From Flavobacterium ammoniigenes (GTDB lineage: Bacteria > Bacteroidota > Bacteroidia > Flavobacteriales > Flavobacteriaceae): a stretch of 64,000 nucleotides of DNA. This document shows positions 54,664-63,222 of the stretch, one piece after another (position 1 is the stretch's first letter; every line of letters starts with the position of its first letter). The stretch is taken from positions 1,674,001 to 1,738,000 of the forward strand of contig NZ_AP025184.1 in the NCBI RefSeq assembly GCF_020886055.1, given 5' to 3'. The position numbers were made by a program, and so were the translations under genes. The notes under the pieces are model-generated. The model was not told the origin of the DNA. It was given only the letters and a program-made list of their open reading frames with translations, and did no database searches.

Positions 54664-54716
54664 AGATGATGGTTTTATTGGATTATTTGATTTGTAGCAA
54701 ATTTAGTTTTTATAAT

Positions 54717-55718
54717 TTATTTGAGCCTAATTAATTCATTAAAAAAATGGATTTTCTTTATGAAATAACTTAAAACGATACTTTTTGTAAAATAGTATTT
54801 TGTTTGTTGGTACGCACCTCTTTTGTTGTAGTTTATTGCAAACATTTGGTAAAATGAAAAATGTGCTTTTAGAACTGCTACTAAATGTTTCGGTTGCCCT
54901 TCTAATAAAAATTTAATACCCGCAATTCCATCTAGTATCATTCGGATAAAGAGCACTCGAAAAAGTACTTTTTCAGGTAAATTTTTAGTCAACATCAATA
55001 ATGAATTTCTGAAATTCAACTCGGTTTTCTTAGGATTCCCTTGTTGTAAAGTGGCTCCGCCTACATGAAAGACTTTGGATTCAAATAGGTATTTAATGGT
55101 ATGTCCTTTATTAATGGCACGCCAACACAAATCGATTTCTTCCTGATGCGCAAAGAAAGAGGTGTCAAACCCCTTTAATTCTTTGTAAACATTACTTCTA
55201 ATAAAAAAACAAGCGCCTGAAGCCCAAAAAATTTCTTGATTAGTATCGTATTGGCCTAAATCTTTTTCTAAAGTATTGAAGATGCGACCTCGACAAAATG
55301 GATAACCATATTGATCAATAAAACCACCAGCTGCTCCAGCATATTCAAAATAGTCTTTGTTTTTATAATCTAAAATTTTCGGTTGAATAATTGCAGTGGT
55401 TGGTTCGTTCTGAAATGCTTTAATTATGGGCTGTAGCCAATTTTCTGTGACTTCAATATCCGAATTGACTAATGCATAAACATCTGCTTCAATATGTTGT
55501 AAAGAGTCGTTATAACCCCCAGCATATCCGGTATTAGTTGGATTGACAACTATGGAAACTTCAGGGAATTGATCTTTAACAAATGCGACAGAATCATCTG
55601 TAGAAGCATTGTCAGCCACATAAACAGTAGCTTCTTTAGAATACTGAACTACCGATGGTAAAAATTGCTCAAGCAATTGTTTTCCGTTCCAATTGAGTAT
55701 GACAACAGCTACTTTCAT
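54717..55718 (-). CDS. family 2 glycosyltransferase
   Basis: A 333-residue GT2 enzyme beginning VAVVILNWNGKQLLEQF, with DNASTDDSVAF, the DxD-like NSDIEV metal site in YALVNSDIEVTENWLQP, and a FFAHQEEIDLCWRAINKGHTI acceptor region. There are one or two C-terminal hydrophobic stretches, so it may be peripheral or single-pass. It resembles rhamnosyltransferase-type enzymes for cell-surface glycans. Its ATG follows the HsdR-N-like stop by zero bases, suggesting coupling. Confidence 0.9.
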   Translation of the reverse strand: MKVAVVILNWNGKQLLEQFLPSVVQYSKEATVYVADNASTDDSVAFVKDQFPEVSIVVNPTNTGYAGGYNDSLQHIEADVYALVNSDIEVTENWLQPIIKAFQNEPTTAIIQPKILDYKNKDYFEYAGAAGGFIDQYGYPFCRGRIFNTLEKDLGQYDTNQEIFWASGACFFIRSNVYKELKGFDTSFFAHQEEIDLCWRAINKGHTIKYLFESKVFHVGGATLQQGNPKKTELNFRNSLLMLTKNLPEKVLFRVLFIRMILDGIAGIKFLLEGQPKHLVAVLKAHFSFYQMFAINYNKRGAYQQTKYYFTKSIVLSYFIKKIHFFNELIRLK

Positions 55719-56174
55719 TTAGATTAAGTTGGATTGGTAGTTAGGTAATTCGTTTAAGAATTGGTATTTTTCATTTTCATTATCCATTTGGCAAAAGTAA
55801 TGATTCAATCCATTAGTAACCATTAAATAATTGGATTGTAAAGTCATGTTGTATTGTGCAATTTGGTCAAAAGTACTTTGTGAAATAGGTACCTCTGGAG
55901 CTTTACATTCAATTAAAATATGGATGGTGCCATCAGAATTGTACACCACTATATCGTATCTTTTTCGCAATCCATTGACTTGCAATACTTTTTCAACATT
56001 GAGTAGTGACTTGGGGTAGTTTTTTTCGATCATCAAAAACTGTATAACATGTTGACGTACCCATTCTTCGGGAGTAAGAATTATAAATTTTTTACGGATC
56101 GCATCAAAAATAGACACTTTATTTTCGCTATTTTTGAAACGGAAAGAAAAAGATGGGAAATTCAATTGTTGCAT
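55719..56174 (-). CDS. type I restriction HsdR N-terminal-like nuclease domain protein
   Basis: A 151-residue protein matching the HsdR N-terminal PD-(D/E)xK nuclease domain: KRYDIVVYNSDGTIHILIECKAPEV contains the putative catalytic Asp and the ExK (ECK), followed by STFDQIAQYN with the conserved glutamine-rich motif and LMVTNGLNHYFC. It has neither helicase nor methylase or specificity subunits in the neighbourhood. Similar single-domain proteins are widespread in Bacteroidota beside holA and are generally not part of a restriction system. Activity and role unknown. Confidence 0.85.
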   Translation of the reverse strand: MQQLNFPSFSFRFKNSENKVSIFDAIRKKFIILTPEEWVRQHVIQFLMIEKNYPKSLLNVEKVLQVNGLRKRYDIVVYNSDGTIHILIECKAPEVPISQSTFDQIAQYNMTLQSNYLMVTNGLNHYFCQMDNENEKYQFLNELPNYQSNLI

Positions 56175-56236
56175 GCTTCAAAATTACATTTTACATTTTA
56201 ATTTTCCGAATAAAGAGCTAACCAATACTACTTTTT

Positions 56237-57238
56237 GTGGACGAAGTAATAAAAATTGTAAATGATATCAAGGCGGGTAATATTAAACCTATTTACTTTT
56301 TGATGGGTGAAGAGCCGTATTATATCGATAAATTATCCGATTATATTGAGCAAAATGTGTTGACTGAAGAGGAAAAAGGCTTCAATCAAACCGTTTTGTA
56401 TGGTCGCGATGTGACAATTGACGATATTGTTTCGACTGCAAAACGCTACCCCATGATGGCCGAACGCCAAGTGGTCATTGTGAAAGAAGCACAAGATTTG
56501 TCAAGAACAATTGATAAAATTGAATCGTATGTAGAAAATCCAATGGAAACTACTGTTCTCGTTTTTTGTTATAAATACAAGACATTAGACAAGCGTAAAA
56601 AAGTCACTAAGTTATTAGGTCAAAAAGGGATCGTTTACGAAAGTAAAAAACTGTATGAGAATCAAGTTGGCGATTGGATAAAACGCGTTTTGGCAGGAAA
56701 AAAATATTCGATTGAACCAAAAGCTACTGCCATGTTGGTCGAATTTTTAGGGACAGATTTGAGTAAAATCAATAACGAATTAGAAAAATTGCAAATTATA
56801 CTTCCTGTTGGCAGTACCATTAATCCGCAGCATATCGAAGAAAATATTGGATTTAGTAAGGACTTTAATAATTTCGAATTACTTAATGCCTTAGGTTCTC
56901 GCAATCAAGCAAAAGCATTTCATATTGCACAGTATTTTGCCAACAATCCAAAAGCCAATCCTTTGGTGGTAACCACAAGTACTGTTTTTGGTTTTTTTGT
57001 TAAAATCCTTAAATACCATGGATTAAAAGATAGAAATCCCTCTAAAGTAGCTTCTGCATTAGGTGTTAGTCCTTATTTTTTAAAAGATTATGATGTAGCT
57101 TTGAAAAATTACCCAATGAAGAAAGTAAGCCAAATTATAACTTCGCTTCGAAATGTAGATGTTAAAAGTAAAGGAGTGGGAGCAAGCATGTCACAATCAG
57201 ATTTATTAAAAGAAATGTTATATACAATATTTAATTAA
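56237..57238 (+). CDS. holA: DNA polymerase III delta subunit, GTG start
   Basis: HolA opens the sliding clamp as part of the clamp loader. The 333-residue protein starts with GTG at 56237 (residues DEVIKIVNDIKAGNIKPIYFLMG follow) and shows FLMGEEPYYIDKLSDYIEQ, the RYPMMAERQVVIVKEAQDL block, EFLGTDLSKINNELEKL, and the C-terminal helical domain with SKGVGASMSQSDLLKEMLYTI. No ATG precedes the conserved N-terminal region. It is divergent from the HsdR-N-like gene. Confidence 0.92.
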   Translation: MDEVIKIVNDIKAGNIKPIYFLMGEEPYYIDKLSDYIEQNVLTEEEKGFNQTVLYGRDVTIDDIVSTAKRYPMMAERQVVIVKEAQDLSRTIDKIESYVENPMETTVLVFCYKYKTLDKRKKVTKLLGQKGIVYESKKLYENQVGDWIKRVLAGKKYSIEPKATAMLVEFLGTDLSKINNELEKLQIILPVGSTINPQHIEENIGFSKDFNNFELLNALGSRNQAKAFHIAQYFANNPKANPLVVTTSTVFGFFVKILKYHGLKDRNPSKVASALGVSPYFLKDYDVALKNYPMKKVSQIITSLRNVDVKSKGVGASMSQSDLLKEMLYTIFN

Positions 57239-57281
57239 TTCAAAATTTAGATATTTGCACCTCCAAAAAATACAACAAATT

Positions 57282-57464
57282 ATGAGCATGAATAAAAATA
57301 CGATATTGGGATGGGCCACATTGATTATGATTGTTATGGGCCTTTTATTAATTGGATTAGGTGCATTCCGTTATGATGATGTTGCAGGTTGGGGATTTGC
57401 TGCTGTTGGTGTTGGGTTTTTAGCCAATGCTTGGGTTTTTAGTGCGTTAAAGGGAAGAGTATAA
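57282..57464 (+). CDS. CAL67264 family small membrane protein
   Basis: A 60-residue protein starting at the ATG at 57282 (MSMNKNTILGWATLIMIVMG) with two hydrophobic segments separated by RYDDVAGWGFAAVG. It matches the small CAL67264-type family found in Flavobacteriia, which has no known function. It lies between holA and ettA with 43 bp and 25 bp spacing and may belong to that transcript. Confidence 0.85.
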   Translation: MSMNKNTILGWATLIMIVMGLLLIGLGAFRYDDVAGWGFAAVGVGFLANAWVFSALKGRV

Positions 57465-57489
57465 AAGTAAATTCAATAATTAATTAAAT

Positions 57490-59184
57490 ATGTCAGACGA
57501 TAAAAAAGTAATATTCTCAATGTCTAAATTGAGTAAAACCTACTCCAGTAGTAACAAACAAGTTTTAAAAGATATCTATTTGAGTTTCTTTTATGGAGCT
57601 AAAATTGGAATCCTTGGATTGAATGGTTCCGGTAAATCTTCCCTTTTAAAAATTATAGCTGGAGTTGATAAAAATTACCAAGGCGATGTTGTCTTTGCTC
57701 CAGGTTACACCGTTGGCTACCTAGAACAAGAACCACAATTGGACGATTCTAAAACCGTATTGGAAATTGTTCAAGAAGGAGTTGCTGAAACGATGGCAGT
57801 TTTAGAAGAATACAACCAAATCAATGATTTATTCGGTTTACCTGAAAACTACGAAGATCAGGATAAAATGGATAAATTGATGGATCGTCAAGCCGCATTA
57901 CAAGATAAAATTGATGCTTTAGGTGCTTGGGAAATCGATACTAAATTAGAAATTGCAATGGATGCGTTGCGAACTCCAGAAGGCGATACACCAATCAAGA
58001 ATTTATCGGGTGGTGAACGTCGACGTGTAGCTTTATGTCGTTTGTTATTACAACAGCCAGACGTTTTGCTTTTGGATGAGCCTACCAACCACTTGGATGC
58101 TGAGAGTGTACTTTGGTTAGAACAACATTTGGCACAATATGCAGGTACTGTTATTGCAGTAACGCACGACCGTTATTTCTTAGATAACGTAGCCGGTTGG
58201 ATTTTAGAATTGGATAGAGGAGAAGGTATTCCATGGAAAGGAAATTATTCTTCTTGGTTGGACCAAAAATCGAACCGTATGGCATTAGAAGAAAAAGTAG
58301 CCTCTAAACGTAGAAAAACTTTAGAACGAGAGTTGGACTGGGTGCGCCAAGGAGCCAAAGGTCGACAAACCAAACAAAAAGCGCGTTTGCAGAACTACGA
58401 CAAATTATTAAATGAAGACCAAAAACAACTGGATGAAAATCTAGAAATCTATATTCCAAACGGACCTCGTTTAGGAACCAATGTAATTGAGGCTACCAAA
58501 GTGGCGAAAGCTTTTGGCGATAAGTTATTGTACGATAATTTGAATTTCACTTTACCACAAGCAGGAATAGTAGGTATTATTGGACCTAATGGTGCTGGTA
58601 AATCAACTATTTTCCGAATGATTATGGGAGAAGAACAACCCGATGGTGGTCAATTTTCTATCGGTGAAACGGTAAAAATTGCTTATGTAGATCAATCGCA
58701 TTCTAATATTGATCCAGAAAAATCAATCTGGGAAAACTTTGCCGACGGACAGGAATTAGTCATGATGGGAGGAAAGCAGGTAAATTCAAGAGCGTATTTA
58801 TCTCGTTTCAACTTTGGTGGAAGCGATCAAAACAAAAAAGTATCCATGCTGTCTGGTGGAGAAAGAAACCGTTTGCATTTGGCCATGACATTGAAAGAAG
58901 AAGGTAACGTTTTGTTACTGGATGAGCCAACAAATGACTTGGACGTCAACACGCTACGTGCTTTAGAAGAAGGTTTAGAAAACTTTGCCGGTTGCGCAGT
59001 AGTAATTTCGCACGACAGATGGTTCTTGGACAGAATTTGCACACACATTTTGGCTTTCGAAGGTGATTCTGAAGTCTATTTCTTTGAAGGAAGTTTCTCG
59101 GATTATGAAGAAAACAAAAAGAAACGTTTGGGTGGCGATTTAACTCCGAAACGATTGAAATACAGAAAATTAATTCGTAGTTAA
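57490..59184 (+). CDS. ettA: energy-dependent translational throttle protein EttA
   Basis: EttA is an ABC-F ATPase that binds the ribosomal E site and senses energy state. The 564-residue protein has two ABC domains: Walker A GLNGSGKSSLLKIIAG and GPNGAGKSTIFRMIMG, signature motifs LSGGERRRVALCRLL and LSGGERNRLHLAMTL, Walker B DVLLLDEPTNHLD and NVLLLDEPTNDLD. The intervening P-site interaction motif has KTLERELDWVRQGAKGRQTKQKAR. Length and arm match EttA rather than Uup. Confidence 0.96.
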   Translation: MSDDKKVIFSMSKLSKTYSSSNKQVLKDIYLSFFYGAKIGILGLNGSGKSSLLKIIAGVDKNYQGDVVFAPGYTVGYLEQEPQLDDSKTVLEIVQEGVAETMAVLEEYNQINDLFGLPENYEDQDKMDKLMDRQAALQDKIDALGAWEIDTKLEIAMDALRTPEGDTPIKNLSGGERRRVALCRLLLQQPDVLLLDEPTNHLDAESVLWLEQHLAQYAGTVIAVTHDRYFLDNVAGWILELDRGEGIPWKGNYSSWLDQKSNRMALEEKVASKRRKTLERELDWVRQGAKGRQTKQKARLQNYDKLLNEDQKQLDENLEIYIPNGPRLGTNVIEATKVAKAFGDKLLYDNLNFTLPQAGIVGIIGPNGAGKSTIFRMIMGEEQPDGGQFSIGETVKIAYVDQSHSNIDPEKSIWENFADGQELVMMGGKQVNSRAYLSRFNFGGSDQNKKVSMLSGGERNRLHLAMTLKEEGNVLLLDEPTNDLDVNTLRALEEGLENFAGCAVVISHDRWFLDRICTHILAFEGDSEVYFFEGSFSDYEENKKKRLGGDLTPKRLKYRKLIRS

Positions 59185-59203
59185 GGAATTAATTTTTTAA
59201 TAT

Positions 59204-59237
59204 AAAAAGAGGATATCATTTGATATCCTCTTTTTTT
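59204..59237. terminator. bidirectional terminator
   Basis: AAAAAGAGGATATCA with TGATATCCTCTTTTT and a two-base loop forms a strong 15-bp stem after ettA and before the convergent small membrane gene. Confidence 0.9.
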
Positions 59238-59243
59238 ATCTTC

Positions 59244-59369
59244 TTATTTCTTTTTACCAGAATTCATCATTATTAGGACAGCACCAACTAAAGCTAGTAT
59301 AACCAAACCAAAAACAACTATCATAATAAAGGAGCCGTTTGCCCAAGAATACAATGGTAAATTTCTCAT
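59244..59369 (-). CDS. 41-residue membrane peptide
   Basis: An ORF beginning MRNLPLYSWANGSFIMIVVF and ending in MMNSGKKK. It has one strongly hydrophobic helix of about 22 residues between a YSWANGS start and a lysine tail, so the tail is probably cytoplasmic. Its stop is only 6 bp from a bidirectional terminator, which supports it as a real gene. Its start lies 36 bp after the DCC gene's stop. I know of similar short proteins in Flavobacteriaceae but not of any function. Confidence 0.65.
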   Translation of the reverse strand: MRNLPLYSWANGSFIMIVVFGLVILALVGAVLIMMNSGKKK

Positions 59370-59405
59370 AATTAAGATTTTTAAGATGATCAAATATATG
59401 ACAGC

Positions 59406-59861
59406 TTAAAGTACTAATTCATGACAATTGTCATGTAAGACCATTTCATCTAAAAACTTAGATTTCAACTCTTTTGTTGGAACTAAGCAGTGTTGTTTTT
59501 TGCCAAACCATTGGTAACGATTTTTGGCAACTAAGTCATATAAAGTATCAGTGAAATAAGTTGGGAGGAGTTTAAAAATCAACAGGCAATTGAAAATGCC
59601 TCCAAGACTTTTTATAATTTGAAAAATTGCTTTCGATTTGTAGTAAAATAAGGCTTCTGATTCATACAGAATAATACTATCCGTTTGTTGAATAGCAATC
59701 GGGAGTTTAGAAAGTAGTTCTTTACCCAATTTGGATTGTAACGACACAAATCGGAAAACATCTTTTGTATCTTTCTTAATTAAGAATTGTACTGAGGCAT
59801 CACATAGATTACAAAGTCCGTCAAACAAAATGATTTTTTTATCTTGAGGAAGGTTTTCCAT
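59406..59861 (-). CDS. thiol-disulfide oxidoreductase-like DCC (DUF393) family protein
   Basis: A 151-residue protein. I start it at the ATG at 59861 (MENLPQDKKIILFDGLCNLC), 1 bp after the mutS2 stop; a longer start would overlap mutS2. The family hallmark is DGLCNLCDASVQFLIKKDTKDVFRF, with the DCC-type cysteines (here LCNLC), and the C-terminal YDLVAKNRYQWFGKKQHC. These proteins resemble thioredoxin-like oxidoreductases, but function is unproven. Confidence 0.88.
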   Translation of the reverse strand: MENLPQDKKIILFDGLCNLCDASVQFLIKKDTKDVFRFVSLQSKLGKELLSKLPIAIQQTDSIILYESEALFYYKSKAIFQIIKSLGGIFNCLLIFKLLPTYFTDTLYDLVAKNRYQWFGKKQHCLVPTKELKSKFLDEMVLHDNCHELVL

Positions 59862-59862
59862 A

Positions 59863-62028
59863 TTACTTTTTAACTGCTTCAACTAGTTCCAAAAGTTCAA
59901 GACTCACTTTAGAGGTAAATAAACCATAATTTACCGTGGCTTTATTTCTCTCGATAGCATCAATACTACCTACCGCTTTTCCGTCAAACATTCGCACACG
60001 ATCTCCTACTTTTAAAATTGGTTTTGGTTTTTCGACTACTTCTTTTACTTTTTTGGCTTTTTTCTCGGCACGAATTTCTTCTACCTGAACAGTTACTTCT
60101 TTGATAACTTCTTTTTTCTTTTCGGCAATTACCTTGGTTTCTTTTGCAGTTGCTTTTCTACGTTTGGAATTTTCGATTTCAACTATTTTTAAAAACTCGC
60201 CAATAAGGTCTTTTTTATTTTTGTTGTTAAAATATTTCTCTGCAATATCTTCAATTTTTTGGCCAATGTAAATCGTCTTCTGATTGCTATCGTACAATTC
60301 CTGATAACTTTCTAATTTCTGCTTAATCTTGAGATTAATGGACTCCATTTTTTTGCTCTCTTCACGTGCTTTGTTTTCTTCCTCCTTTAATGTAGAAGAC
60401 GTTTTTTCTAGCTTTGAGCGTTCTTTTTGAAGAGTGGCAATGGTTTTGTCAAAACGTACTTTTCCGACTTCAATTTTCTTTTTGGCACGATTAATTAAAC
60501 TATACGGAATACCATTTTTTTGTGCTACCTCAAAAGTGAACGAACTTCCCGCTTGACCCAATACCAATTTGTACATGGGTTCTAATGATTTTTCGTCAAA
60601 AAGCATGTTGGCATTAGTAGCACAAGGCAATTCATTCGCTAGAATTTTTAAATTCGAATAATGAGTGGTAATGATTCCAAAGGCCTCACGATGGTAAAAT
60701 TCTTCAAGAAATATTTCGGCCAAGGCACCACCTAATTCGGGATCAGATCCTGTACCAAATTCATCAATCAAAAACATCGTTTTCTTGTTGCACTTTTTCA
60801 AGAAATAATTCATGTTTTTCAAGCGATAGCTATAGGTACTTAAATGATTTTCGATGGATTGGTTGTCACCAATGTCTGTTAAAATCCGGTCGAACAAAAA
60901 GGTTTCACTGCGTTCATGAACCGGAATTAACATTCCGGATTGTAGCATCAATTGTAATAAACCAACCGTTTTTAATGAAATGGTTTTTCCTCCAGCATTC
61001 GGTCCTGAAATAACAATGATTCTATTTTCTTGTTCTAATTCAATTGTTTGCGGATAGGTAACTTCGTTTTTTTCGGCATTACTCAAATACAAAATAGGGT
61101 GGAAGGCGTCTCTAAAGAACAAACGACGCTCTTCGGTAATAGTGGGTAAAATAGCATTGATTTTGTTAGCATATTTTGCTTTGGCAGCAATGACATCAAT
61201 GTCACTTAAGAAATTTTGGTATTCAATTAATAATTCTAAATAGGGACGAATTCTATTCGATAATTGCTTTAAAATTCGCGTTATTTCTTCTTTTTCTTCG
61301 TATTCTAAATTACTTAATTCACGCGAATATTTCAGTGTTGTTTCGGGCTCAATGTAAGCAATACTTCCAGTTTTAGAACTTCCTAAAATCGAGCCTTTTA
61401 CTTTACGACGATACATCGCTAAAACCGCTAAAACACGTCGGTTCTGCACAAAACTTTCACGAATGTCGTCCAAATATCCTAAAGAATTGTATTGGGTTAA
61501 AGCAATGCCAAAACTTTGATTGACTTTTCCTCTAACCGCATTCATGTCTCTACGAATATTCAGTAAATCGGGAGACGCATTATCTTTAATTTCACCATAT
61601 TTATCTACCACTTCATCTACCATAGTGATGATGTCTTTGGTCAATTCAACACGTGCCCCTCTATTGTTCAAATTGGGATAATAATCGTGAAATTTTCGCA
61701 AGAAATTCAACAAGAAATTAACCGTGCTGGATAAGTTCGCTATTTTTCTAAAACTCCCTACCTCTAGGAAACTATCTTCAATTCCTAAAAATTTAATTTC
61801 GTGAGTGATGGCATCAAAACCATGATTGGGAATCGCATTGTTGTTTTGAAAAGATGAGACATATTCCGAAGTTTGTAACAAGGCTTCCATCAAGCTTTCT
61901 TTGTCTTTGAAAGGCGTGATTTCTAGCGCTTTTTGTTTTCCAATATCAGTATTACAAATCGCTGACAGCGTTTCTAAAACGGTAGGAAATTGTAAATCTT
62001 GTAACGTCTTTTCGGTAATGGATATCAT
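59863..62028 (-). CDS. MutS2-type ATPase lacking the Smr domain
   Basis: A 721-residue MutS2 family protein. It has the lever and clamp helices (residues 1-300), the ATPase with Walker A VISGPNAGGKTISLKTVGL and Walker B KTMFLIDEFGTGSDPELGGALAEIF, and a coiled coil with repeated K/E (about 510-640). The C-terminus ends at a KOW-like segment (VGDRVRMFDGKAVGSID) and has no Smr nuclease domain (no LDLRG motif), unlike B. subtilis MutS2 (785 residues). Bacteroidota MutS2 proteins are often short in this way. Role in ribosome rescue or recombination cannot be inferred. Confidence 0.93.
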   Translation of the reverse strand: MISITEKTLQDLQFPTVLETLSAICNTDIGKQKALEITPFKDKESLMEALLQTSEYVSSFQNNNAIPNHGFDAITHEIKFLGIEDSFLEVGSFRKIANLSSTVNFLLNFLRKFHDYYPNLNNRGARVELTKDIITMVDEVVDKYGEIKDNASPDLLNIRRDMNAVRGKVNQSFGIALTQYNSLGYLDDIRESFVQNRRVLAVLAMYRRKVKGSILGSSKTGSIAYIEPETTLKYSRELSNLEYEEKEEITRILKQLSNRIRPYLELLIEYQNFLSDIDVIAAKAKYANKINAILPTITEERRLFFRDAFHPILYLSNAEKNEVTYPQTIELEQENRIIVISGPNAGGKTISLKTVGLLQLMLQSGMLIPVHERSETFLFDRILTDIGDNQSIENHLSTYSYRLKNMNYFLKKCNKKTMFLIDEFGTGSDPELGGALAEIFLEEFYHREAFGIITTHYSNLKILANELPCATNANMLFDEKSLEPMYKLVLGQAGSSFTFEVAQKNGIPYSLINRAKKKIEVGKVRFDKTIATLQKERSKLEKTSSTLKEEENKAREESKKMESINLKIKQKLESYQELYDSNQKTIYIGQKIEDIAEKYFNNKNKKDLIGEFLKIVEIENSKRRKATAKETKVIAEKKKEVIKEVTVQVEEIRAEKKAKKVKEVVEKPKPILKVGDRVRMFDGKAVGSIDAIERNKATVNYGLFTSKVSLELLELVEAVKK

Positions 62029-62133
62029 GTATATTGCTATTGGAAAGAAGCAAAGTTACAAAGTTTAAGAGGAGTTTCTTGAAGAAAAAAGTATAATTTT
62101 ACCAACTATTAATTTTAATCTTATTTTAATACG

Positions 62134-62811
62134 ATGCAACTCCAATTGAATTCTGAATGGCAAGCCATCTTGGCTAAAGAAATTCAAAAATCGTATTTTG
62201 GAGAATTACTCAATTCAGTTGATTTGGAATACCAAAACCACATCTGTTATCCACCCAAAGAAATGATTTTTGCAGCTTTTGATTATTGTAGTTTTTCAAA
62301 CACAAAAGTGGTTGTCATAGGGCAAGACCCATATCATGGGAAAGGTGAGGCTAATGGTTTGTGTTTTTCAGTAAATGATGGTGTAAAAATTCCACCTTCA
62401 TTGCGCAATATTCACAGAGAATTAGTAGATGATTTAGATAGTATTTTTATTCCTAATTCTGGCAATTTAACATCTTGGGCTAACCAAGGGGTGTTGCTTT
62501 TAAATGCTGGATTAACCGTGAGAGAAGATGTACCTAATAGTCACCAATATTTAAAATGGAATCTCTTTACCGATGCGGTAATTCAAAAGCTATCCGATAA
62601 AAAAGAAGGATTGGTTTTTTTGCTATGGGGCAATTTTGCTCAAAAAAAAGGAGTAAAAATTAATCGAGAAAAACATTTGGTTCTGGAATCTGGTCATCCT
62701 TCGCCATTAAGTGCAAATCAGGGAAAATGGTTTGGAAATAAACATTTTAGTAAGACGAATGCGTATTTAGAATCGAAGGGAGTTGAACCTATTCAATGGC
62801 TAGATTTATAA
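62134..62811 (+). CDS. ung: uracil-DNA glycosylase
   Basis: Family 1 UDG, removes uracil from DNA. The 225-residue protein has VVVIGQDPYHGKGEANGLCFSV with the catalytic Asp in GQDPYHG, the NSHQYLKWNLF region, LLWGNFAQKKG, and the minor-groove loop GHPSPLSANQGKWFG with the conserved histidine. It is divergent from mutS2 and convergent with the DUF4258 gene; their stop codons abut. Confidence 0.96.
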   Translation: MQLQLNSEWQAILAKEIQKSYFGELLNSVDLEYQNHICYPPKEMIFAAFDYCSFSNTKVVVIGQDPYHGKGEANGLCFSVNDGVKIPPSLRNIHRELVDDLDSIFIPNSGNLTSWANQGVLLLNAGLTVREDVPNSHQYLKWNLFTDAVIQKLSDKKEGLVFLLWGNFAQKKGVKINREKHLVLESGHPSPLSANQGKWFGNKHFSKTNAYLESKGVEPIQWLDL

Positions 62812-63186
62812 TTATTTCTTAGCGATATCTTCTAGAACCGCTTTGTCTGAATAATTGGTTATTGTCAATGTAATTTCTTGATTTTTAACTGTCTTGCCTT
62901 CAATAATATATTTTTTCCCTTTACCAACAGCAATATTGCTTTGATCAAAGTCCACGTCTCCATACTGTAAGCAATTTCGAATATCGGTGGTGTCAATCCA
63001 AGGTTGGGCTAGGATTGCAGTCGCTTTTGGAGAATAGTTGAAAGGTTTGTTTCTCAAATCGTTGAGTACACGAGCATTTGGAAAGTAATTACAACGGGTA
63101 TCTTTTCCACTGAATACCATTGAAACAAAGAAAAGTCCCATAATAAGACCCACAAAATAATACGCAAAACGTTGAAAGAATTTCAT
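62812..63186 (-). CDS. DUF4258 domain protein, membrane-anchored
   Basis: A 124-residue protein with one N-terminal transmembrane segment (FAYYFVGLIMGLFFVSMVFSG) and a small C-terminal domain: FPNARVLNDLRNKPFNYSPKA and RNCLQYGDVDFDQSNI, resembling DUF4258. The remainder is likely periplasmic. It precedes ung's end with its own stop at 62812. Its function is unknown. It starts about 36 bp after alanine dehydrogenase and could share its transcript. Confidence 0.8.
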   Translation of the reverse strand: MKFFQRFAYYFVGLIMGLFFVSMVFSGKDTRCNYFPNARVLNDLRNKPFNYSPKATAILAQPWIDTTDIRNCLQYGDVDFDQSNIAVGKGKKYIIEGKTVKNQEITLTITNYSDKAVLEDIAKK

Positions 63187-63222
63187 ACTCTAAATTTTTG
63201 GCAAAGGTAAAGGAAACTTAAT

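Noticed and set aside
55719..56174. Restriction-modification or defence system
   Set aside because: Only a lone HsdR N-terminal-like domain is present; no methylase, specificity or helicase gene occurs in the window.
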